Assembly (NCBI GenBank): GCA_964023275.1
Contig: OZ029921.1
Location: 1,558,501 to 1,622,500, forward strand
DNA: 64,000 bases
Direction of reading: 5' to 3'
DNA from: Norana najaformis
Lineage: Eukaryota > Annelida > Clitellata > Crassiclitellata > Hormogastridae
Numbering within the stretch: the stretch's first letter is position 1; each line of letters begins with the position of its first letter. Of this stretch, positions 44,882-56,514 are shown one piece after another. The position numbers and the translations under genes are program-made. The notes beneath the pieces are model-generated. The model was not told the origin of the DNA and searched no databases. It saw only the letters and a program-made list of their open reading frames with translations.

Positions 44882-47800
44882 CTGATGGAGGAAGGAAAAG
44901 AGGAATTAAGACGACGGTCGAATCAATCGATCGATCGATCAATTAATCAATCAATCGATCGATCGATCAATCAATCAATTAATCAATCAATCGAATCGAT
45001 GGGTAAATGTACATGGTTTTATACAGCGACCATAAGGCCTCGACCCTGCTCATTTTAAATAAATTGATCGGATGAGATCGTAATCGTAATTCCAAGATTT
45101 CTACAGCGCCCAACGAAAGCCACGTCGCGGGGACCAGCTTATTCGCAGGCGCTCAGTCAAAACAAAATCGATAGGCAAAAGGGTTCAGTTCCAGGTCAAA
45201 ATCCAAGAGTCAGACAGAGAGACAGCGTGGCAGCTACGGTGGGTGATGTCTGGGATTGGAGAGGAGAGAGAGAGATAAGAGGAAGAAGGGGTATCAGGAT
45301 AGGAGATCCTGCACCACCGCTAGCCCGAGATCTGAATCTCTTATATAAGCCACTATCGGTATGCGAACCAGGGAGAAGGGGTTAGTGGGCGACTGCTTGA
45401 CTTGCTGACTCACTGACTGACTGACTGACTGACTGAACTGACTGACTTGTTTATTGACTGTCTCTCCAATGGACTAAGACTTTAACCATCGTCAGATGCC
45501 TTGCGCGATGGGAGTCATTAGATTAGATTAGATTAGGTGACTGGCTGGATGACTATTTGCACTCACCCACCGTCTGAGGACAGACAGACAGACTGATACA
45601 CAGACAGACAGAAACATACATTCATACATACATATGCATGCATACATACAGACATACATGCATACACATACATACACACAAACACATACATTCATGCATA
45701 CATACATGCATACACAGAGACTCACAGCCTTAGGAAGACAGACAAGTAAACAAGAATCTATTTCGAGCGTTGTCTACCGGATAATCCGTTGATGTCCTTA
45801 GCTTTTAATTCTCTGGCTCGGTGGACTATGACCGTAATTCGACCGACGGTCGGCTGATAGCACAGACCCATGTACAGCTCGCCCAGTTTACCCTACAAAA
45901 GAGATACAACTCGCCCAGTTTACCCTACAAAAGAGATACAACTCGCCCAGTTTACCCTACAAAAAAGATACAACTCGCCCAGTTTACCCTACAAAAGAGA
46001 TACAACTCGCCCAGTTTACCCTACAAAAGAGATACAACTCGCCCAGTTTACCCTACAAAAGATATACAACTCGCCCAGTTTACCCTACAAAAGAGATACA
46101 ACTCGCCCAGTTTACCCTACAAAAGAGATACAACTCGCCCAGTTTACCCTACAAAAGAGATACAACTCGCCCAGTTTACCCTACAAAAGAGATACAACTC
46201 GCCCAGTTTACCCTACAAAAGAGATACAACTCGCCCAGTTTACCCTACAAAAGAGATACAACTCGCCCAGTTTACCCTACAAAAGAGATACAACTCGCCC
46301 AGTTTACCCTACAAAAGAGATACAACTCGCCCAGTTTACCCTACAAAAGAGATACAACTCGCCCAGTTTACCCTACAAAAGAGATACAACTCGCCCAGTT
46401 TACCCTACAAAAGAGATACAACTCGCCGAGTTTACCCTACAAAAGAGATACAACTCGCCCAGTTTACCCTACAAAAGAGATACAACTCGCCCAGTTTACC
46501 CTACAAAAGAGATACAACTCGCCCAGTTTACCCTACAAAAGAGATACAACTCGCCGAGTTTACCCTACAAAAGAGATACAACTCGCCCAGTTTACCTTAC
46601 AAAAGAGACAATTCGCCCGGTTTAAAATTCTAGCAAGACTTCGGTAAAGATTGTATTCCGTCCGATTTTGGAATATGCAGCATCCAAATGAATGAACAAG
46701 CGACGAACAACCCATTCGCTAGATGGCGCCACACGAGAAACGGCGTTTCATTCCGTAGGCGGCGCCACTTCATTATCATTTAGAGGGGAATGAGAATCTG
46801 GTGATCGAAAATGGGGTTCAGAAATTGGTAATCCAAAGAAAAAACTGGTAGTAAAGAGTTTTTATAAGAGCTTTATTAAGATAATAAAAGGCGCTGCGTT
46901 AAGTGTCTCGATACAAGAGTGCTTTATTGCACATACTATATTGATAGTCTATAATTATATACTTACTAAATGCCGGACAGAGACAGACAGAAAATCATAC
47001 CGAGACAGACAGACAGACAGACAGACGGGGGGTTAGACTGACCGTGTGTCCTTTGCACGGCTGTAGGTTCTTCCAGAGGGTGTGTCCAGAGGCGAGGTCA
47101 AGGTCGCTGAGAGGAACGCAGACCTCTCCGATTGGATCGTCGCGGCTGAAGCGGTCGTAGTCGAGAACCTGAAGGAAGAGGGTTCGATTCATCAGCTTAT
47201 TGTACGGAAAACCTACAACACAACAACCATCGACAAATGACTACTTAATAAGGACGGTAAATCATGATCGTGATGATAATGTTCGTGATTAATGGTGATA
47301 GTCATGAGGCTGACGACGATAATGAAGATGATTGATGTTGGTAATGATGATGATGATGACGACAGTGATGATTATGACGACTATGATGATAATGATGCTG
47401 GTGGTGACTGCCAACGACTCTGTGCCCCTCTGTCTGTCTGTATGTATGTATGTCTGTCTGTCCGTCTATCTACCTGTCTGTCTGTATGTCTGCCTGCCTG
47501 CCTGTTTCTCTGTATGTCTGTCTGTCCGTCTTTCTGTGTGTCCGTCTGTCTGTCTGTCTATAACACTTTCTCTGACTAAGCCTACGTCTACATGGCTATC
47601 TCTGTCTGTGCCGCACTGTGTCTGTGTTTCTGTCTGTCTGCGTTTGTCTATAGTCTCTGTCAATGTATGCTTGTTAAAGGATGGTCGTCATAGGCTGAGT
47701 GCTTTACTCTCCATCCTCTGATCCTCCTAACCCCTCATCGTGTGGCCGACGCCCAGTTCACACATTGCCTAGTGTATGGCTGACATCATCCGTACAGTTA

Positions 47801-50800
47801 GTGTGGCCATCAGTGATACTTCAACGGCATAGCATAACGTAATAAGGATTTTAATTGGTTCAGAAACCATTAGCCTGTGTTAGAACCACTGCAAACGCAC
47901 CGGAATGCTCGATTGCCAATCCGTCCCAATCTCCTCCTACAAGTTATGATGTGTCTGCTTAGACACATCATATTGTGATGTAATTTAAGATTTATAAAGC
48001 GCCTCTTACAAAATAAACTCAACTGGGGTGCTCCCGACCTGAACAGGTAAAATCACTGTTAAACAGTACAGTCTTCAGGCGCCTGTGAAACCCTAAGAAG
48101 GGAGCAGAGAGGAGCTCGAGTGGCAGATCTTGGGACCAGTGCATCTCAGGACTTGCCGTTTACTTCCCAGCTTACGTCGGCACCAAATTCTAATACTTGG
48201 TGACAGAGGCACGGTGTGCGCAAATAACTTGCCCAGCGTCGTTACACGGAGTCGAACCCACAACCGCATGATCATTGACCAAACGGGTTACCGATAGACC
48301 ACCGCACCGCACAAAAAATTGAAAGATTCAGGCGAGGTAGTATCTGGCATTAACAGCAACGACTTGTGAACGAAAGATATAACCTTGCAAATCCTGGTCC
48401 AGACGAAGAGTGTGCTTCTAGTGCGTACAGAGATATCGATCGACGCATCCAGCTGCGATCTGCCTCAGCAGCTCTCTCCATCCGCTCCCGAATTACGCGC
48501 ATCTTGAAAGCACCAATTATGCCGGGCACGGCTCGGTTTTAGCGAGACGGAATTGACCGAATGAATTCGAGAGAAAAGCGCCGGTAATTGGACAGTGCAG
48601 CTCGCTACTAATCTTCGACGGTGCTGCTGTCGGTATCAATCGATGATGCTCCGAAGGCTCTGCAGAGAATCTTCAGCGTCGGTCAATTCGTTTTATGAAG
48701 CAGAGGATCAAAGCCATGATAATATAAATTAGACTTCTGCACTGGATCCTCGAAGTTCTCGAATCGCCTGTAATGATTTCTAGAATATTCAAGCATTTCT
48801 GAAGTGTCGTCGAATAGCGAGAATTTTCCAGGATGTCCAAAAATTTCCGGTAGTTGTTGAAAACATCTAGTTTGCCAAAATGCGTTACGACGCTATAATT
48901 TGTGTCAGTTATGTTATAATGTCACTATAATTAGCTTCAAATTACGTTACGTCACTATAATTTGCGTCGAATCATGTCAGTACAACACACTGTATGACGT
49001 TTATTATACAATATGGCGTCTGTCTTACAATATGGCGTCTTTCACACAATATGGCGTCTGTCATACAATATGGCGTCTTTCACACAATATTGCTTCTGTT
49101 ACACAATATGACGGCTGTCAAACAATATGGCGTCGCCGCATTTCAGCTGCGCCACCTGGCGACATAAATATGTATGGCGCCCGTTTCCTGTCAACAGAAC
49201 GTCTCGTCGGCCGTCTTATTCAAGAGAATGGTCCAGAAAGTAAGCGGAAAAGGAGGAGCAAAGAAGAAAAACAGGAAACCGGCGCGTGATGCACTCAATG
49301 TTCGTGTCCATCCGTTGCTAGAACCACCACCAACACCACCACCTCCACCACCACCACGAATAAGAAGAAACAGAAAAATACGATGATGGTAACGATGATC
49401 ATGAATGACGTGTCGTGTACCTTCAAAGGCGAACACTTCGTTCCATCTCGGGTTCAGGTTCTTCCTCTTGATGTTCGTGGTCAGCTTGCGTTTCTTGTCG
49501 GGCAGGAGCATGATCCTGACATACGGGTCACTCGTGCCCGTGAAGTCTTTAGCTGGTAAGTCGACTGCCCGAATGATGCGCAGCGTCAGGGTCGACTCCT
49601 GGAAGTCGTAGGCGACGCTGAACTGGATTCGACCGAGCTTCTCGGAACCGGAAGCGGTTTCGGGATCGTCGGACGAGAGATGGGTTTCGGAGAGCGATGA
49701 CGTTACGGGGCCGGGACTGTAGCGACCCCCGTAGGATTCGATGTCCAGGGACTGGGCCTTCTGCAGCAGAGGGGACCCCGTCGACGAACCAGGGACACGG
49801 CCTCCGTCCCTACTCTACAGGATGAATATAGACGGAAATAAAATGCATTTCAATATTATTATCATGTGTTAAATTTGTTAAATTTATTACTGCTATCAAA
49901 GTTCTTATTGTCTTGGATAAATATCTTTAGAATAGCTTCATAATGATTATTTACGATCATATTACTACTACTACTACTACTACTACTACTTATGTAGTAT
50001 TTGAGTTTTAATATTATTAATATGTCAAAATCGTTCATTTCAGTTTTTTAAATATATAAATGTAAATGTGCATGTTTTTCTATAGCGACCGTATGACCTC
50101 GACCGTGCTCATTTTCAATGAATTTATCGGGTGAGATCCTTCACCACCGCTGCCCGTCTGAACGTTATTTGGAGATGATCGAAGACGACTGCTAGGGCAC
50201 TTTAGGAAATTGCTTATATTTACTGGCATATTATGGCTGCCAAAGGCGAAAATATGACTTCCCTGTTAGTTTTTAAGTAAGTAAGCACGATAATGGTTTT
50301 ATAGCGCCCATTTTAACGCTGCCGACTTCGCATTTACATTACATGGATATGCGGAACTTCATTTGCGCTTTGTAAATACTGTAGGTACTAAGATTATTAC
50401 ATTAGGATAAATTTTGCAAGTTGGGGTGGATGCGCTTTATGGATGAGTCCGCATTACACCCGAGATATTACGGTAATTGAATATTTATAAGAGAATAATG
50501 TGCTAATGGTGCTGGTCAAAATGTGCAGCATCCTGAAACGTAACGTGGTGTCGTCATCAGAGTGTGGTGACAAATATCAAATTTACAGAAAAGGTCCTTA
50601 ACACCGAAAGAGCAAGCTGACAGCGAAAGAAATGTTTCTGCTCGCTCAGCGCTTACGTAATTCTCTTAGCGCTCGAACGCAGCGCTGCCGGATACTCAGC
50701 AGGGCATTGTAAAGTGCATGAACACACACGGCTGCCATTCTTTATGTAGCGCCGTCATTAAGCCACTCATATCCGGCGTCGTAGAAACGTCTGTCACACA

Positions 50801-52582
50801 CGCATAGAGGCGTCATCTGCGCTGGCGAAAGAGAGAATATCGATTATCGAGGCGGCAAATGAAATGCCCGGAGGACTTCAACGTGAAGGGTCATTTCTCA
50901 AGGCGGATTATGTAGCAGCTATTGTGTTGCTACATGAGAGGCCTCTACGCACTTCACACGTATGCATGTAGAAGCATGCGTCTTGTGCAAATTGCCTGAG
51001 ACAAATGCTATTGTCAATACGTAGTTCAGGTGATAATATTCTGTTTGCAAATGAAACAAGCAGCCAACGAACTACGCATAGCATGCCATATAAACATAAA
51101 CGAAGTCATATAAACATAAAAGTCATATAAACATAAAATATGTCATATTAACATAAAATATGTCATATTAACATAAAAATGTCAGATTAACATATTATAA
51201 TATGTAATACTTTCATTATCTAAAAATACCATCGTCATTAAGGAACTATATGAGTAATGCCATACGTGTAATACATATGAATGATTGTAATTGTAATTGC
51301 AATTTAAGATTTATAAAGCGCTTCTTAGAGAATAAACTCAGCAGGGTTTCTCATTATGCACATAGTATCACATTTATATTCATGAAGCCCCAGTTTATAT
51401 TATGAATATATAACATATTCCAATATATAATATATCTCAATCATCAATGATCTATATATAATTGCGGTGGTACTTCTTGGGGTATGTAATTTAATGTTAG
51501 TCAACTTTTTCTAGCGCCAATAGTTGCGCTATAAAAATCAGCCGCATGTTGGGGAAGGGGTGTTGTCGACCGTCGTTGTTACTGGGCTTCGATCTTAATA
51601 GACGTTCGATTTGTTGCCATGGTAACGCAGAAGAATAAGGAGAAGAGGAGGAGGAGGAAGAAGCGGAAAAGGAGGAAGAGGAGGGGGAGAAGGAGGAAGA
51701 AGAGAAAGAGAAATGAGAGAAAGAGGAAGAAGGAGAAGGATGCTGAAGAGGATGCGAAGGAGGACGAGGAGGATGTGAAGGAGAAGAAGGTGAAAGGAGA
51801 AGGAGGAGGAAGAGAAAGAGGAGGAGGAGGAAGAAGAGAAAGGAGGAGGAGGAGATGGAGAAGAATGTGAAGGAGAAAGAAGAGGAGAATAAGGAGGACG
51901 AGGAGGAACAAAAGAAGAAGATCAAGAGGATTCATTCAAGCCAACTCCAAGAGGCAGTCATGAGTGGTAACCGGAAACAGACGGCGCCAGACGAAATCAG
52001 ACAAGACGGGTGATGCTAAAGGACACGAAATTCCGTTAGATATGATTAGACCGCTTTTGATTAGATTTGATTAGCGTATACCAGATTAGATTAGACCTGG
52101 TCATACCTATCAGACAAGATTAATCAGATTAGATTAGCTTAAATCAGATCGGATTTTGTTAGACTTACAATCGATGCCTTGATGTGATTCGTAAAGTGAA
52201 AATCGAGCAGTCTGCTTCTCATCGACGCATTTCCGGTCCCCTGATGTCCCATAAGTCCAAGCGCCCTCGAGCTCGTCGACGGCGTCATATCCGGTGATGA
52301 CAGCGTTCCTCCGAGTTCCTCGTCCGTCAAGGATATCTGTTTCGGGGTTCCGTGGCCACTCCTTGGACCGCGGTACCTCTTAGGGCTCGAAGTGGCCGAG
52401 GAGCTGGTGAAGGAGCGCGCTGAGGCAGCCGATGGGAAGCCAGTCGTTGGCGGAGTCGTACTCTGAGGGGCGTTCCCCGTCTCGTCCCGGCCATTCTCAC
52501 CCCCTGGGGCTGCTGCTTGTTTCTCGCTGGAGGTTGGATCGAAGCTTCGACGAATACAAGAAGATGTATAATTGTTAGGCAT
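44571..52582 (-). CDS. SYT7: Synaptotagmin-7-like calcium sensor, linker and both C2 domains (5' end not found)
   Basis: A Ca2+ sensor for vesicle fusion. Five exons (52169-52582, 49421-49814, 47043-47212, 45778-45892, 44571-44881) join in frame to about 467 residues: a Ser/Thr/Pro-rich linker (1-198), C2A (about 199-320) and C2B (about 330-460), ending WHVLKDFG. C2A has [19 protein letters not shown] and [18 protein letters not shown], which match synaptotagmin 7 better than other paralogues. Ca2+-binding aspartates are present in [12 protein letters not shown] and DYDRFSRDD of C2A and [12 protein letters not shown] of C2B. C2B loop 3 reads [12 protein letters not shown], with Glu where the last Asp is usual. 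The polybasic KKIEKKKT strand is present. The exon with the luminal and membrane segment was not found; it may lie in 52583-59388 or outside the window. A 23-copy array sits on the C2B acceptor. Confidence 0.9.
44925..45000. repeat. (GATC)n/(AATC)n repeat
   Basis: GATCGATCGATC and AATCAATCAATC in the last synaptotagmin intron. Confidence 0.8.
45008..45370 (-). mobile_element. Composite: SINE A inside SINE C
   Basis: Family C tail (45008-45070, TACAGCGACCATAAGGCC) is interrupted at GATGAGATC by a near full-length reverse family A (45078-45300). Family C resumes with GAGATCCTGCACCACCGC and the head ATGCGAACCAGG. The repeated GAGATC looks like a target duplication. Confidence 0.65.
45400..45722. 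repeat. GACT, CAGA and CATA tetranucleotide repeats
   Basis: GACTGACTGACT (45410-45440), ATTAGATTAG (45520), CAGACAGACAGA (45585) and CATACATACATA (45620-45710). Confidence 0.8.
45778..45892 (-). CDS. SYT7: Synaptotagmin-7-like exon: start of C2B
   Basis: [20 protein letters not shown] then [16 protein letters not shown], with GELYMGLCY as the usual C2B opening. Its acceptor TTTTGTAG lies in the last unit of the 32-bp array; only this AG gives an open frame. Donor GTAGAC, phase 1 end. Confidence 0.9.
45878..46624 (-). repeat. 23-copy 32-bp tandem array of the C2B exon acceptor
   Basis: Units start every 32 bases exactly from 45878 to 46582, plus a partial unit. On the coding strand a unit is CTCTTTTGTAG then GGTAAACTGGGCGAG and TTGTAT. 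That equals the acceptor and opening bases of the C2B exon. A few single-base variants occur (CTCGCCGAG twice). All three plus-strand frames are open by chance of period 32. Confidence 0.95.
46980..47033. repeat. (ACAG)n repeat
   Basis: GACAGACAGACAG run next to the C2A exon donor. Confidence 0.8.
47043..47212 (-). CDS. SYT7: Synaptotagmin-7-like exon: second half of C2A
   Basis: [20 protein letters not shown] and [11 protein letters not shown]. Acceptor TTGTAG, donor GTCAGT, phase 0 end. Confidence 0.93.
47260..47660. repeat. GAT and GTCT repeats
   Basis: GATGATGATG-type repeats (47265-47400), then GTCTGTCTGTATGTATG and CTGTCTGTC (47428-47660). Confidence 0.8.
47975..48312 (-). mobile_element. 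SINE family B preceded by another repeat
   Basis: 48110-48312 is a reverse family B copy (GTGACAGAGGCACGGTGTG, CACGGAGTCGAACCC). 47975-48110 (AAGATTTATAAAGCGCCTC, CAGTCTTCAGGCGCC) resembles 51295-51345 and is probably a different element. Confidence 0.6.
48865..49140. repeat. 20-bp ACAATATGGCGTC tandem and CACTATAATT repeats
   Basis: About seven units of ACAATATGGCGTCTGTCATA at 49005-49132. Before them are three looser GTCACTATAATTTGCGTC units. Confidence 0.8.
49421..49814 (-). CDS. SYT7: Synaptotagmin-7-like exon: linker end and first half of C2A
   Basis: Starts [14 protein letters not shown], enters C2A at [11 protein letters not shown] and runs to [13 protein letters not shown] acceptor, GTACAC donor, phase 1 end completing Gly with the next exon. 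Confidence 0.92.
50082..50163 (-). mobile_element. SINE family C, 3' fragment
   Basis: TTCTATAGCGACCGTATGAC, TTATCGGGTGAGATCCTTC, CACCGCTGCCCGTCTGAACG. Confidence 0.6.
51620..51935 (+). repeat. Purine (GGA/GAA) tract
   Basis: About 315 bases of mostly A and G on the plus strand within the synaptotagmin intron, similar to 25015-25440. Confidence 0.85.
52169..52582 (-). CDS. SYT7: Synaptotagmin-7-like linker exon
   Basis: 138 open codons, Ser/Thr/Pro/Gly-rich ([31 protein letters not shown]), ending ATT|GTAAGT in phase 0 and joining the C2A exon. The 5' edge is uncertain: an acceptor may lie at CCTCCAG near 52523, at the AAG before CTTCGATCC near 52545, or just above the ATG at 52582. Linkers of this kind are alternatively spliced in vertebrate SYT7. 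Confidence 0.7.
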
Positions 52583-53271
52583 CTTAACGACTATTACAGT
52601 TATTCAACAGATGGAAGTAACGGTAAAGAAACATTTAGTCTGTTCGCCAGAGGGCACAAATGAACACTCCTAATTATATGCTTAGTTTGTCTTTAGATGT
52701 AAGTTTACAAGGTCAAACTAGGAGGAACTTTTATTTTTGATTAGTAAGAGAGAAGAACTGAACTTTAATTATACACTAAAGAAAATTAAATTTATCAATA
52801 ATATTATCGTATTTGTTATTTCAGTCGCCATTTTTGTCGTTGTGGTCATCGTGAACAATCAGTGAACCAATCAGTGAAGATATATGAATCAATAACTCAG
52901 TGAGTCAGCTAATCAACAGATCAATCGTTCAACAGTTCAAATTATCAATCGATGAAAGAATCATTATTTTATCAATTATCATTATCGTTATCATTCAAAT
53001 GCACCATCATCATCATCATCATTTAATCTTTTACAGTTGTCATCATCACTCGACATCATCATCATAATCGTCACCATAATTGTTGTCAGTATCATCTCCA
53101 TCACTTAACACCTGTATATTAAAAGTTGTAAATAAACGAAGTGTATGACATAACTTATACAATGCCAGTCAGAAGTTTTAAATGGCATCGATATACCTTA
53201 CATTACATAGCATCATATCACTTACATTACACTGGCCGGCCGGGATATACGTAACGTCCCCGAATAAAGCC

Positions 53272-53378
53272 ACTATAAAAATGGCCGGCTTAAGTCACGC
53301 GCTCGACTGAGCCTCTGCGCATGCCCGGAAGTAAGCGGAACTAATTAGTGGTCGTGAAACCGAACGCCAAGGTATAAA
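53272..53378 (+). promoter_or_regulatory. Possible promoter with TATA-like elements
   Basis: CACTATAAAAATGG near 53270 and GGTATAAATAATGG near 53372, with TGCGCATGCCC (an NRF1-like site) between them, in a locally GC-rich segment. The ATG after the second TATA opens only 45 codons. No transcript is attached to it. Confidence 0.2.
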
Positions 53379-54907
53379 TAATGGATGGCGCTTCGGGTAG
53401 GATGAATTTTAATCGAATTGCGAGGATCACTGAAACGGCATCTTCCGACGAAATCTCCCGCCATGGAAGAGGCGGTGGGAAGGTGGGTCAGGAAGAGGGG
53501 TTAATGTGGGATTAGTGATCGCCAAAGCGCCGGTCGACTGCTGCGGGACTACGACGCTTGGCGGTGTCGTATTTTGCCTAAGCACTGCGCTTGCAATGGC
53601 CGTGTCTTTCAAATCAGAAACGGCTATATTGCACCGGATGTGGTAAGGTTTTGTACACAGGAACGTGCTGCGGTCCTGGCTTAAGGTTGCAGTTTGAATA
53701 GTCTTATATATGTATGTATGCATGCATGCAAGTACTTAAACGCAGGACTTGCTTTTTACTTCGCCAGCTTACCAGTATTGCGTCAATCAAAAAATGCCTA
53801 GAGATAGGCTTGCCATGCTCGGTGAGTTAAGACTTCTTCGCTTAAAATATGAGTAATGAAAGATATCACCAATATTATTGCCGTATCGACGCCAATGAAC
53901 TAAAAGTTACATAACGAGCTAATGTACCGATGCAATAATTAACGTGAACACTACCAGATCCTGATTCGTATCAGGTCCGGTGCTGTTTATACGTTCCCCG
54001 TTTATCGACGCTTCGAAACCGGCTTGACGGTAATCCAAAGCGAAACGCGATGGATGGGCGACGTAAGATTCGTACTCGTTACGCCCCGCAGCCTTAATTA
54101 GTCGAGTAACCGCTGAAACGAATAATCACTCGAAAAGTAATCGTTACGTTCACGGACAGACCTCTAAGCCTGGCTTACAAATTTGCGACTCAAGTGAGCA
54201 AGACGCAGAGTAAAGAGCCGTGAGTAAAACCCAGGAAGCGGATTAATGAACAGTGCATTTCTTCAGAACGTTTTGTAGATTGTAAAGATACATCACACCG
54301 ACGACAAAACAATTGCACAAATATTTGTGTACAATAAAGTACTATAATACAAGCCCTACACGTAATACTATGTTAGTAAGCAAGTAAGTAAATAATCATA
54401 TACATGCGCACCTATACACACTTTCATACTATATACACATACATATATACATGCATAATGCATAAGTAATAGTCCTGTTCGTTATTATTCTTGCGCTAAT
54501 AGGGTATCAAACGCCGCTTGGACAATTGGATATCCTATTCCGTACGGATTACGTTTTGAAGGTATTACAAGCTCCAGTTGCAGTCAGTCGAGAGTTGTGC
54601 CAGGTCTTATATTAATGTATTCATCGTCTATGCACGAAGTCTGTGTGATAGACCGTGTATTAATGCGCCCAACATGATAAAGGACGAGGATTTCTTTGCC
54701 CCAAGTCCTGTTTTACACTATGTCGTGATCAATCACTTCACCTGAGTAAATGCCATAATTTCGTTGTAAAACGGGCGATGACTATTTCTTTTAATTTTAT
54801 TTCATATACACGATCCGTTTAGCCTGTTTTTTGGCACGATACGCGTTGAACAACTTTTTTCTGTCATTTTACCAGTGTCTCTGAGTTTTGAAATTGGGAC
54901 GCAGTAC

Positions 54908-55390
54908 TCGTAATCGTAATCGTAATCTCGAGATTTCTACGGCATCCAACAAAAGCTAAGTCGCGGGAACCAGTTTATTCACAGGCGCTCAGTCAAAACA
55001 AAATCGACAGGCAGGAAGGGTTCGCTTCCAGGTCAAGATCCAAGAGTCAGGCAGGCAGACAGTCAGACGGCTACGGTGGATGGTGTTTGGAACTGGAGCG
55101 GAAAGAGATATGGAGAAGAAGAAGAATCAGGATAGGATTTGTTGAAGAGGAGTGTTTAAGTTTTGAGTGAAATACCTGTGCAGAGATTGCGAGGGGTGAA
55201 TCGTTGGTGAATTTGTATGATGGGTCAGATAATTGTCGTAATTCTGGCGGGAGCTTATTCCAAAGGGCTGGGACATCTATGCCTATGAAGCGATTTCCAA
55301 ACTTTAAGGATGAAGTGACGGGAGGGCGGGGAAGTGTTAGGACGGAAGGGGTTGAGCGGAGTGGTTGAATTGCTTATAACTGGCGAATAT
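54908..55390 (-). mobile_element. SINE family A with 3'-flanking extension
   Basis: 54908-55130 is a reverse first-subfamily copy (TAATCGTAATCGTAATCTCG, CAGGCGCTCAGTCAAAAC). 55140-55390 (GGCGGGAGCTTATTCCAAAG, AAGCGATTTCC) looks like the 5' half of another repeat. Confidence 0.6.
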
Positions 55391-55664
55391 AGGATGTTCA
55401 GAGAATTGAAGTCAAAGACCAACGGATATCAACGTCCCTAACTTGCACAAGTAAACTCACATATAGCATATATATTTAGAAATAATGGTTATTTAGAATC
55501 TACAATCACAAAAACGCAAAAATACTATTAAAATCTGTATTACGATGCTGAAGTGCGCCACTGGTAATCTTAATTGGAAGAAAACGACGCGAAGAAAAGT
55601 AGTCCGGCAGAAAAGTAGTTCTCCGGAGAGCTTCTGATAGCATCTGTATTCAAGTCTCTAAAAC

Positions 55665-55820
55665 TGGATGTCTGTCTGTGTGTCTGTCTGTGTGTCTATG
55701 CGTGCCTTTCTTCATCTCTAGGTCTGTTTGTGTCGACGTCTCTGTGCATTTTAGTCTTTGTATCCGTGTCTTTGTGTATGCATGCGCGCGCGTCTCTGTA
55801 TCTGTCTGTGTGCCTGTTTG
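55665..55820. repeat. GTCT-rich repeat
   Basis: TGTCTGTCTGTGTGTCTGTC and looser CTCTGT units. Confidence 0.6.
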
Positions 55821-56017
55821 TCTATGATGGAACAATTGGGAAATTCGAAATTGCCTATCAGTCCCTGTTCACACAGTCACCCATAAAAACCTTACGAATC
55901 CTAGAATTACTCCCTGCTCAGCAAGTCGTCAAGCGCACATTTACATATCATACACGAATATATAAAAGTAAAGTATCCCATATGCCACAAGTGAGACGTA
56001 GGGGAGGCGATCATTTC

Positions 56018-56233
56018 CGTTTCTTGACCCTTGAGCCGGCAAGGAACGAATTCCAAGGTCTTGGACACGGGGCCAGCGCATCGCAGGACTTGCCATTTAC
56101 CTCCCAGCTTACACCGGCATCAAATTCTACTGCTTGGTGAGAGGCACGGTCGAAGGTCGTTACACGGAGTCGAACCCGCAACCAAATGATCATTGACCAA
56201 ACGCGTTACCAACAGACCACCGTGTCGCACCAC
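56018..56233 (-). mobile_element. SINE family B, tRNA-derived
   Basis: ACCCTTGAGCCGGCAAGG, GCATCGCAGGACTTGCC, CACGGAGTCGAACCCGC. Confidence 0.7.
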
Positions 56234-56514
56234 AGAAAAACCTGTATATTTACATTTACATTTACACCTGTCGAAGACTCTTCACAGAAGATACCCACAG
56301 CGGCTGAAGCGGTTCAACATCCTGCTAACCGCAAATCCTACTCCGTACATCGTCGTAGTCGATATCATTATCATAGTCGTCGTCATCATCATCGTCGTCG
56401 TTGTAATCATTTTGAACTTACTTCCAGAAGAAGAACATGTCGCCTTTACTCGTACCCGTCACCGCAGTTGGCGTCTACAACGAAGTTAACAATCGGGCGC
56501 CAACATTTAGAGGC

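Larger units (their letters stand above)
49815..52168. other. Synaptotagmin-7-like intron (2.4 kb)
   Basis: Contains a family C fragment (50082-50163), a CATATAAACATAAA array (51060-51200), a SINE-like AAGATTTATAAAGCGC motif and a purine tract. 50170-51050 shows nothing recognisable. Confidence 0.6.

Noticed and set aside
45878..46624. CRISPR-like repeat array
   Set aside because: Units are contiguous with no unique spacers, and the genome is animal.
45821..46633. 270-residue plus-strand open frame of a repeated 32-residue peptide
   Set aside because: It is open in all three plus frames because the 32-bp unit has no plus-strand stop. It lies over a splice acceptor array and has no promoter or homologue.
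53387..53524. 45-codon frame after a TATA-like site (ATG, ASGRMNFNRIARITET)
   Set aside because: Too short, with no conserved motif and no joining exon; kept only as part of a weak promoter candidate.
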